From Bacteroides sp. (GTDB taxonomy: Bacteria > Bacteroidota > Bacteroidia > Bacteroidales > Bacteroidaceae), in assembly GCA_019414725.1 (NCBI GenBank), contig DXLM01000041.1, forward strand, positions 1 to 8,853: 8,853 nt of DNA, in the 5' to 3' direction. The notes under the pieces were generated by a model. It was not told the origin of the DNA. It saw only the letters and a program-made list of their open reading frames with translations, and did not search any database. Made by a program: the position numbers and the translations under genes. Below, one piece after another: positions 1 to 4,511 of the stretch (positions are counted from its first letter, which is position 1; every line of letters starts with the position of its first letter).

Positions 1-54
1 TAGAGCACTTCCTTGGTAAGGAAGAGGTCCCGGGTTCAAGTCCCGGTAACAGCT
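1..54 (+). tRNA. tRNA-Thr (anticodon GGT), 5' end cut by the window edge
   Basis: The 3' three quarters of a tRNA gene. The anticodon stem 8-12/20-24 (CTTCC/GGAAG) closes the seven-base loop TTGGTAA, which places the anticodon GGT at 15-17, so the tRNA reads threonine codons ACC and ACT. The T arm is 30-34/42-46 (CCGGG/CCCGG) with loop TTCAAGT. The 3' acceptor strand TAACAGC is 47-53 and the discriminator base T is 54. About 19 bases, including the 5' acceptor strand and part of the D arm, lie before the window. CCA is not encoded (CGTGAA follows), so it must be added after transcription. It ends 46 bases before tuf with no clear promoter between them, so the two are probably co-transcribed, as in the tRNA-tufB arrangement known from other bacteria. 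Confidence 0.95.
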
Positions 55-100
55 CGTGAATTTGTAAAGCTGATTATTAATCAAAATAAATAGTAAAGCT

Positions 101-1285
101 ATGGCTAAAGAGAAATTTGAACGTTCGAAACCGCACGTTAACATTGGTACTATCGGTCACGTTGACCACGGTAAAACCACTTTGACTGCTGCTATTACAA
201 CAGTATTGGCAAAGAAAGGTCTGTCAGAATTGCGTTCTTTCGATTCTATCGATAACGCTCCTGAAGAAAAGGAAAGAGGTATCACTATCAACACTTCTCA
301 CGTAGAGTATCAGACTGCTAACCGTCACTATGCTCACGTAGACTGTCCGGGACACGCCGACTACGTAAAGAACATGGTTACTGGTGCTGCTCAGATGGAT
401 GGTGCTATCATCGTAGTTGCTGCAACTGATGGTCCTATGCCTCAGACTCGCGAACACATCTTGTTGGCTCGTCAGGTAAACGTTCCTCGTCTGGTTGTAT
501 TCTTGAACAAATGCGACATGGTTGATGACGAAGAAATGTTGGAATTGGTTGAAATGGAAATGCGTGAATTGTTGTCATTCTATGACTTCGATGGCGATAA
601 TACTCCTATCATCCGTGGTTCTGCTTTGGGTGCATTGAACGGTGTTCCTCAGTGGGAAGAAAAAGTTATGGAATTGATGGATGCAGTTGATAACTGGATT
701 CCTCTGCCTCCGCGTGATGTAGATAAACCATTCTTGATGCCGGTTGAAGACGTATTCTCAATCACTGGTCGTGGTACTGTTGCTACTGGTCGTATCGAAG
801 CTGGTGTTATCAAGGTAGGTGATGAAGTTGAAATCTTGGGTCTTGGTGAAGACAAGAAATCAGTTGTTACTGGTGTTGAAATGTTCCGTAAATTGTTGGA
901 TCAGGGTGAAGCTGGTGATAACGTTGGTTTGTTGCTTCGTGGTATCGACAAGAACGAAATCAAACGTGGTATGATTTTGTGTCACCCGGGTCAGGTTAAA
1001 GCTCACTCTAAGTTTAAAGCTGAGGTTTATATCCTGAAGAAAGAAGAAGGTGGTCGTCACACTCCATTCCACAACAAATATCGTCCTCAGTTCTACTTGC
1101 GTACTATGGACTGTACAGGTGAAATCACTTTGCCAGAAGGTACAGATATGGTAATGCCGGGTGATAACGTTACTATCAACGTTGAATTGATCTATCCGGT
1201 TGCATTGAACGTAGGTTTGCGTTTCGCTATCCGTGAAGGTGGACGTACAGTAGGTGCTGGTCAGATTACAGAACTTCTTGACTAA
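101..1285 (+). CDS. tuf: Translation elongation factor Tu (EF-Tu)
   Basis: EF-Tu is the cytoplasmic GTPase that carries aminoacyl-tRNA to the ribosomal A site. The 394 residues match the family's full length. All GTP-binding motifs are intact: P-loop GHVDHGKT at 19-26, switch I RGITI at 59-63, DCPGH at 81-85 (His85 is the catalytic histidine), NKCD at 136-139 and the SAL base-contact motif at 174-176. The two beta-barrel domains follow, from about residue 210, and the protein ends in a normal tRNA-binding domain 3. The start MAKEKFERSKPHVNIGT is the usual one; no Shine-Dalgarno sequence precedes it, only an A-rich leader. Codon choice is strongly biased (GGT, CGT, GTT, AAC), as expected for one of the most abundant proteins. 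It follows tRNA-Thr and is followed by a terminator-like hairpin. No truncation or frameshift is seen. Confidence 0.99.
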   Translation: MAKEKFERSKPHVNIGTIGHVDHGKTTLTAAITTVLAKKGLSELRSFDSIDNAPEEKERGITINTSHVEYQTANRHYAHVDCPGHADYVKNMVTGAAQMDGAIIVVAATDGPMPQTREHILLARQVNVPRLVVFLNKCDMVDDEEMLELVEMEMRELLSFYDFDGDNTPIIRGSALGALNGVPQWEEKVMELMDAVDNWIPLPPRDVDKPFLMPVEDVFSITGRGTVATGRIEAGVIKVGDEVEILGLGEDKKSVVTGVEMFRKLLDQGEAGDNVGLLLRGIDKNEIKRGMILCHPGQVKAHSKFKAEVYILKKEEGGRHTPFHNKYRPQFYLRTMDCTGEITLPEGTDMVMPGDNVTINVELIYPVALNVGLRFAIREGGRTVGAGQITELLD

Positions 1286-1307
1286 TATCGATTCATCGAA
1301 ATAAATT

Positions 1308-1341
1308 ATAGTTCCCGGATTTGGTTTCGGGAACTATTTTT
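1308..1341 (+). terminator. Terminator-like hairpin between tuf and tRNA-Trp
   Basis: A perfect 10-bp stem, ATAGTTCCCG (1308-1317) with CGGGAACTAT (1328-1337), extends inward by a G-T and an A-T pair and leaves the loop TTTGGT (1320-1325). Ts run from 1337 to 1341, so only four lie beyond the stem. This has the shape of an intrinsic terminator for tuf, but the T run is short and is followed at once by the first base of tRNA-Trp (1342). Since tRNA-Trp, secE and nusG lack an obvious promoter of their own, it may be only partly efficient. The stem core is identical to that of the tRNA-Trp acceptor stem. Confidence 0.75.
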
Positions 1342-1414
1342 ACGGGAATAGCTCAGTTGGTAGAGCATCGGTCTCCAAAACCGAGTGTCGGGAGTTCGAG
1401 CCTCTCTTCCCGTG
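1342..1414 (+). tRNA. tRNA-Trp (anticodon CCA)
   Basis: A complete 73-base cloverleaf. The acceptor stem is ACGGGAA (1342-1348) with TTCCCGT (1407-1413), and the discriminator base is G1414, as usual for tryptophan tRNA. The D arm is 1351-1354/1363-1366 (GCTC/GAGC). The anticodon stem is 1368-1372/1380-1384 (TCGGT/ACCGA) with loop CTCCAAA, placing CCA at 1375-1377. The T arm is 1390-1394/1402-1406 (GGGAG/CTCTC, one G-T pair) with loop TTCGAGC. CCA is not encoded. It directly abuts the upstream hairpin and ends 16 bases before the secE start, so it is most likely processed from a transcript that also encodes SecE and NusG. Confidence 0.97.
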
Positions 1415-1430
1415 CTAAATTGATAAGAAT

Positions 1431-1625
1431 ATGTTTAAAAAGATAACGAATTATTGTAAAGAATCTTACGACGAACTAGTCCATAAAGTATCATGGCCTA
1501 CTCGTTCAGAGCTTTCTAGTAGTGCAGTGGTTGTTTTATATGCTTCCCTACTCATTGCACTCGTTGTTTTTCTTATGGATTCTGCCTTCCAGTTTATCAT
1601 GGAAGACGTTATCTATCCGCACTAA
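1431..1625 (+). CDS. secE: Preprotein translocase subunit SecE
   Basis: SecE is the small essential subunit that clamps SecY in the SecYEG protein-export channel of the inner membrane. The 64-residue product is the short, single-span form found in most bacteria other than enterics. An amphipathic N-terminal helix leads to the conserved hinge motif KVSWPTRSEL at 19-28, and one hydrophobic segment follows at about 31-55, rich in V, L, A and F. The start at MFKKITNY gives the expected length; no Shine-Dalgarno sequence precedes it. The 16-base spacer after tRNA-Trp would be the whole leader once the tRNA is cut out. nusG begins 15 bases after the stop, the near-universal secE-nusG pairing. Confidence 0.97.
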   Translation: MFKKITNYCKESYDELVHKVSWPTRSELSSSAVVVLYASLLIALVVFLMDSAFQFIMEDVIYPH

Positions 1626-1640
1626 TAAACAGTTAGAGAA

Positions 1641-2183
1641 ATGTCTGAGATTGAAAAAAAATGGTACGTACTTCGTGCCGTGAGTGGTAAAGAATCTAAG
1701 GTTAAAGAATATCTTGAAGCTGAAATGAAAAACAGCGACCTTGGAGAGTATGTATCTCAGGTATTGATTCCTACCGAAAAGGTTTATCAGGTTCGCAATG
1801 GAAAGAAAATTGTGAAAGAGAGAAGTTATCTCCCTGGTTATGTCTTGGTAGAAGCTGCATTGGTTGGTGAAGTTGCTCATCACTTGAGAAACATTACAAA
1901 CGTAATTGGCTTTTTAGGAGGTCAGGAACATCCTGTGCCTTTAAGACAATCGGAAGTGAATCGAATACTGGGTACGGTAGATGAACTGCAGGAAGTAAGT
2001 GAGGATACTAATATCCCTTATACCGTAGGAGAAACAGTGAAAGTAAGTGTTGGACCGTTTAGCGGATTCAGTGGAATCATTGAGGAAGTAAGCGCGGAAA
2101 AACGCAAACTGAAAGTTATGGTCAAAATATTTGGGCGCAAAACTCCGCTCGAATTAGGCTTTACGGATGTGGAAAAGGAATAA
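1641..2183 (+). CDS. nusG: Transcription elongation and antitermination factor NusG
   Basis: NusG binds the clamp of RNA polymerase, influences pausing and links polymerase to Rho or to the ribosome. The 180-residue protein is the normal size. The N-terminal NGN domain spans about residues 6-105 (KKWYVLRAVSGKE at the start, the conserved RSYLPGYVLVE stretch at 61-71). A linker leads to a C-terminal KOW domain at about 129-163, with VGPFSGFSGIIEEV as its signature. No large insertion separates the two domains, and no feature points to a specialised NusG paralogue such as UpxY/LoaP; the position after secE marks it as the housekeeping copy. The leader is AGTTAGAGAA, without a convincing Shine-Dalgarno sequence. 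Sixty AT-rich bases separate it from rplK. Confidence 0.98.
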   Translation: MSEIEKKWYVLRAVSGKESKVKEYLEAEMKNSDLGEYVSQVLIPTEKVYQVRNGKKIVKERSYLPGYVLVEAALVGEVAHHLRNITNVIGFLGGQEHPVPLRQSEVNRILGTVDELQEVSEDTNIPYTVGETVKVSVGPFSGFSGIIEEVSAEKRKLKVMVKIFGRKTPLELGFTDVEKE

Positions 2184-2243
2184 CGCATTTTGTTACGTGT
2201 TGTTTATTCTATTCGTTAATCATTTATATTAAATTTTGTAAAA

Positions 2244-2687
2244 ATGGCTAAAGAAGTTGCTGGACTAATCAAATTACAGATTAAAGGAGGCGCTGCAAAT
2301 CCATCACCTCCCGTTGGACCTGCTTTGGGTTCTAAGGGTATTAATATCATGGAATTTTGCAAGCAATTCAACGCCAGAACCCAGGACAAGGCAGGTAAAG
2401 TATTGCCTGTAATCATTACCTACTACACAGACAAGTCGTTCGATTTCGTAATCAAGACTCCTCCTGTTGCAATTCAATTGCTCGAGGCTGCTAAGATTAA
2501 GAGTGGATCAGCTGAACCTAACCGTAAGAAAGTTGCAGAACTGACTTGGGATCAGATTCGTGCTATCGCTCAAGACAAATTGGTTGACTTGAACTGCTTT
2601 ACTATCGAAGCTGCTATGACAATGGTAGCAGGAACAGCTAGAAGTATGGGTATCGCTGTAAAAGGTGACTTCCCGGGTAATAACTAA
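2244..2687 (+). CDS. rplK: 50S ribosomal protein L11 (uL11)
   Basis: L11 binds 23S rRNA at the GTPase-associated centre, at the base of the L7/L12 stalk, and takes part in factor-dependent GTP hydrolysis and stringent-response sensing. The 147 residues are close to the family norm of about 141. The N-terminal domain carries the proline-rich motif PSPPVGPALG at 20-29, the region known to contact thiostrepton-type antibiotics. The rRNA-binding C-terminal domain runs from about 75 to 147 and includes TMVAGTARSMGI. The start MAKEVAGLIKLQIKGG is the expected one, after an A/T-rich leader without a Shine-Dalgarno sequence. The stop lies 16 bases before the ATG of rplA. Confidence 0.98.
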   Translation: MAKEVAGLIKLQIKGGAANPSPPVGPALGSKGINIMEFCKQFNARTQDKAGKVLPVIITYYTDKSFDFVIKTPPVAIQLLEAAKIKSGSAEPNRKKVAELTWDQIRAIAQDKLVDLNCFTIEAAMTMVAGTARSMGIAVKGDFPGNN

Positions 2688-2703
2688 TTAACTTCAATTG
2701 ATA

Positions 2704-3402
2704 ATGGGTAAACTGACAAAAAATCAAAAGTTGGCTGCAGAAAAAATTGAAGCAGGGAAAGCATACTCACTGAAAGAAGCTGCACAGTTAGTTAAAGATA
2801 TTACTTTTTCTAAGTTTGATGCTTCATTAGATATTGACGTACGTTTAGGTGTAGACCCTCGTAAAGCTAACCAGATGGTTCGTGGTGTAGTTTCATTGCC
2901 TCACGGAACAGGTAAGCAAGTGCGTGTTTTGGTTCTGTGTACACCTGATGCTGAAGCTGCTGCAAAAGAAGCTGGTGCTGACTATGTTGGTCTTGATGAA
3001 TATATTGAAAAGATCAAAGGTGGATGGACTGATATTGACGTAATCATTACAATGCCGTCCATCATGGGTAAGATCGGTGCTCTGGGTCGTGTGCTTGGTC
3101 CTCGTGGATTGATGCCTAACCCTAAGAGTGGTACTGTAACTATGGATGTAGCTAAAGCTGTTAAGGAAGTTAAGCAGGGTAAGATTGACTTTAAGGTTGA
3201 CAAGAGTGGTATTGTTCACACTTCAATCGGTAAAGTTTCTTTCACTGTTGACCAGATCCGTGAAAATGCGAAAGAATTTATCGCTACTATCATTAAACTG
3301 AAACCGACCACAGCTAAAGGTACTTATATTAAGAGTATTTATCTTTCAAGTACTATGAGTAAGGGTATTAAGATTGACCCTAAATCTGTAGAAGAAATCT
3401 AA
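2704..3402 (+). CDS. rplA: 50S ribosomal protein L1 (uL1)
   Basis: L1 forms the mobile stalk near the ribosomal E site and helps release deacylated tRNA; in other bacteria it also represses its own operon by binding mRNA. The 232 residues match the family. The conserved stretch at 119-145 (SIMGKIGALGRVLGPRG, then LMPNPKSGTVT) is the L1 signature. I chose the ATG at 2704, giving MGKLTKNQ, over the in-frame TTG at 2698, which would only add Met-Ile; ATG is preferred and MGKLTKNQ is the family's usual N-terminus. No Shine-Dalgarno sequence is present. The stop is 15 bases before rplJ. I found no clear copy of the L1 rRNA site near rplK or rplA. Confidence 0.97.
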   Translation: MGKLTKNQKLAAEKIEAGKAYSLKEAAQLVKDITFSKFDASLDIDVRLGVDPRKANQMVRGVVSLPHGTGKQVRVLVLCTPDAEAAAKEAGADYVGLDEYIEKIKGGWTDIDVIITMPSIMGKIGALGRVLGPRGLMPNPKSGTVTMDVAKAVKEVKQGKIDFKVDKSGIVHTSIGKVSFTVDQIRENAKEFIATIIKLKPTTAKGTYIKSIYLSSTMSKGIKIDPKSVEEI

Positions 3403-3406
3403 AATT

Positions 3407-3413
3407 AAGGAGG
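3407..3413 (+). promoter_or_regulatory. Strong Shine-Dalgarno sequence of rplJ
   Basis: AAGGAGG lies four bases upstream of the rplJ ATG and can form seven consecutive pairs with the usual anti-Shine-Dalgarno CCTCCTT of 16S rRNA. None of the other starts here (tuf, secE, nusG, rplK, rplA, rplL, rpoB, rpoC) has more than a chance purine run. In Bacteroidota the anti-Shine-Dalgarno is known to be largely masked on the ribosome, so a perfect site is unusual. Confidence 0.85.
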
Positions 3414-3417
3414 AATC

Positions 3418-3933
3418 ATGAGAAAGGAAGATAAAGGCGTAATTATCGGTCAGTTGGCTGATACCGTAAAGCAATATGGACATTTCTACTTGGTTGATAC
3501 AACTGCTATGGATGCAGCATCTACTAGCGAACTGCGTAGAAAATGTTTCAAGGCTGGTATCAAACTGGTAGTTGTGAAGAACTCTTTGCTTCACAAGGCT
3601 TTAATGAGCTTGGATGTTGATTATTCACCATTGTTTGATTCTTTGAAAGGTACAACTTCAGTAATGTTCTGCGAAACAGCAAACGCTCCTGCTAAGTTGT
3701 TGAAAGAATACAAAGAAGGTGTTCCTGCATTGAAAGCTGCTTATGCAGAAGAAGGATTCTATGTAGGTGCTGATCAGCTCGAAGCTTTGGCAACAATCAA
3801 GAGCAAGAACGAAGTTATTGCGGATATCGTGGCATTGCTGCAATCTCCTGCGAAGAACGTTATTTCTGCTCTTCAGTCTGGTGGTAACACCATTCACGGA
3901 GTTCTTAAGACTTTGGGTGAACGTGCAGAATAA
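3418..3933 (+). CDS. rplJ: 50S ribosomal protein L10 (uL10)
   Basis: L10 anchors the L7/L12 dimers to the large subunit at the base of the stalk, next to L11. The 171 residues are the normal length. The N-terminal rRNA-binding domain contains the conserved VVVKNSLL at 51-58, followed by a middle region with PAKLLKEY at 91-98. The C-terminal helix, about 145-171, is where L7/L12 N-terminal domains would dock. The ATG at 3418 is fixed by a perfect Shine-Dalgarno sequence four bases upstream. In many bacteria a long structured leader upstream of rplJ binds the L10-L12 complex and represses rplJL; only 15 bases separate this gene from rplA, so such a leader cannot sit in the spacer. rplL follows after 75 bases. 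Confidence 0.98.
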   Translation: MRKEDKGVIIGQLADTVKQYGHFYLVDTTAMDAASTSELRRKCFKAGIKLVVVKNSLLHKALMSLDVDYSPLFDSLKGTTSVMFCETANAPAKLLKEYKEGVPALKAAYAEEGFYVGADQLEALATIKSKNEVIADIVALLQSPAKNVISALQSGGNTIHGVLKTLGERAE

Positions 3934-4008
3934 TCGTTTGCTGATCTTAAGACTAAACTAAACAACTTTAATTATCAATTAGTAACAAACAATTAAATTC
4001 ATACAAAA

Positions 4009-4386
4009 ATGGCAGATTTGAAAGCTTTTGCAGAACAATTAGTTAACTTGACAGTAAAAGAAGTTAATGAACTTGCAACTATCCTTAAAGAAGAATATGG
4101 TATTGAACCTGCTGCTGCAGCTGTAGCTGTTGCTGCTGGTCCTGCTGCTGCTGGTGCAGCTGCTGCTGAAGAAAAAACTTCATTCGATGTAGTTTTGAAG
4201 AGCGCAGGTGCTGCTAAATTGCAGGTTGTTAAGGCAGTTAAAGAAGCTTGTGGTCTTGGCTTGAAAGAAGCAAAAGACATGGTTGACGGTGCTCCTAGCG
4301 TAGTTAAAGAAGGTTTGGCTAAAGACGAAGCTGAATCTTTGAAGAAAGTTTTGGAAGAAGCTGGAGCTGAAGTTGAACTTAAATAA
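4009..4386 (+). CDS. rplL: 50S ribosomal protein L7/L12 (bL12)
   Basis: L7/L12 is the multi-copy stalk protein that recruits initiation, elongation and release factors and stimulates their GTPase activity. The 125 residues show the full architecture. The N-terminal dimerisation and L10-binding domain is about 1-33, a flexible alanine-rich hinge is 34-53, and the globular factor-binding domain is 57-125, with the conserved GLGLKEAKDMVDGAP at 82-96. The hinge is encoded by a low-complexity run of GCT/GCA codons (about 4108-4167). The start follows an A-rich leader (CATACAAAA) with no Shine-Dalgarno sequence, a pattern associated with efficient initiation in Bacteroidota. The 75-base rplJ-rplL spacer is AT-rich and holds only a weak 5-bp AT hairpin (3969-3981). 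A strong terminator-like hairpin follows the stop. Confidence 0.98.
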   Translation: MADLKAFAEQLVNLTVKEVNELATILKEEYGIEPAAAAVAVAAGPAAAGAAAAEEKTSFDVVLKSAGAAKLQVVKAVKEACGLGLKEAKDMVDGAPSVVKEGLAKDEAESLKKVLEEAGAEVELK

Positions 4387-4411
4387 GATTATCCTGTAAA
4401 TCAGGTAGTTC

Positions 4412-4450
4412 GGTTAAGAGTCCTCTGTCAAGAGGATTCTTAACCTTTTT
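4412..4450 (+). terminator. Intrinsic terminator or attenuator between rplL and rpoB
   Basis: A 14-bp stem, GGTTAAGAGTCCTC (4412-4425) with GAGGATTCTTAACC (4432-4445), is uninterrupted apart from one G-T pair (G4420-T4437). It closes the six-base loop TGTCAA and is followed directly by five Ts (4446-4450). This is the best intrinsic terminator in the window. It lies 25 bases after the rplL stop and 61 bases before the rpoB start. In other bacteria, including E. coli, an attenuator at the same place lets only a fraction of transcripts reach rpoBC; that role here is inferred from position. I see no clear Bacteroides-type promoter between it and rpoB. Confidence 0.85.
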
Positions 4451-4469
4451 GCGTCTATATTAAGTTACA

Positions 4470-4485
4470 CAGGTTCTCTTACCTG
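4470..4485 (+). other. Small hairpin in the rpoB leader
   Basis: CAGGT (4470-4474) and ACCTG (4481-4485) can form a 5-bp stem around TCTCTT. The same ACCTG can instead pair with a second CAGGT at 4402-4406, upstream of the terminator hairpin. Whether either structure has a function is unknown. Confidence 0.35.
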
Positions 4486-4511
4486 AATTTAAACATTTTA
4501 ACTCCATACAG

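Noticed and set aside
64..100. Direct repeat GTAAAGCT (64-71 and 93-100) flanking a 5-bp AT hairpin between tRNA-Thr and tuf.
   Set aside because: It is short and AT-rich, with no accompanying promoter or known motif; chance is a sufficient explanation.
1212..1219. TAGGTTTG inside tuf, a perfect match to the Bacteroides -7 element TAnnTTTG.
   Set aside because: It is explained by the codons for Val-Gly-Leu. The nearest -33-like element (ATTG, 1186-1189) is imperfect and spaced 22 bases away. Any transcript from it would still meet the hairpin at 1308-1341, so it cannot explain tRNA-Trp/secE expression.
2184..2243. Possible promoter or L1 operator in the nusG-rplK spacer (TAAATTTTG close to TAnnTTTG; ATTTA/TAAAT inverted repeat).
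   Set aside because: The -7-like element has an extra T and would start transcription at the rplK ATG. The inverted repeat is only 5 bp of A/T. No resemblance to the L1 rRNA site could be seen by eye.
4108..4167. GCT/GCA-rich run that looks like a microsatellite.
   Set aside because: It encodes the alanine-rich flexible hinge found in all L7/L12 proteins; the codons are mixed enough that it is not a pure repeat.
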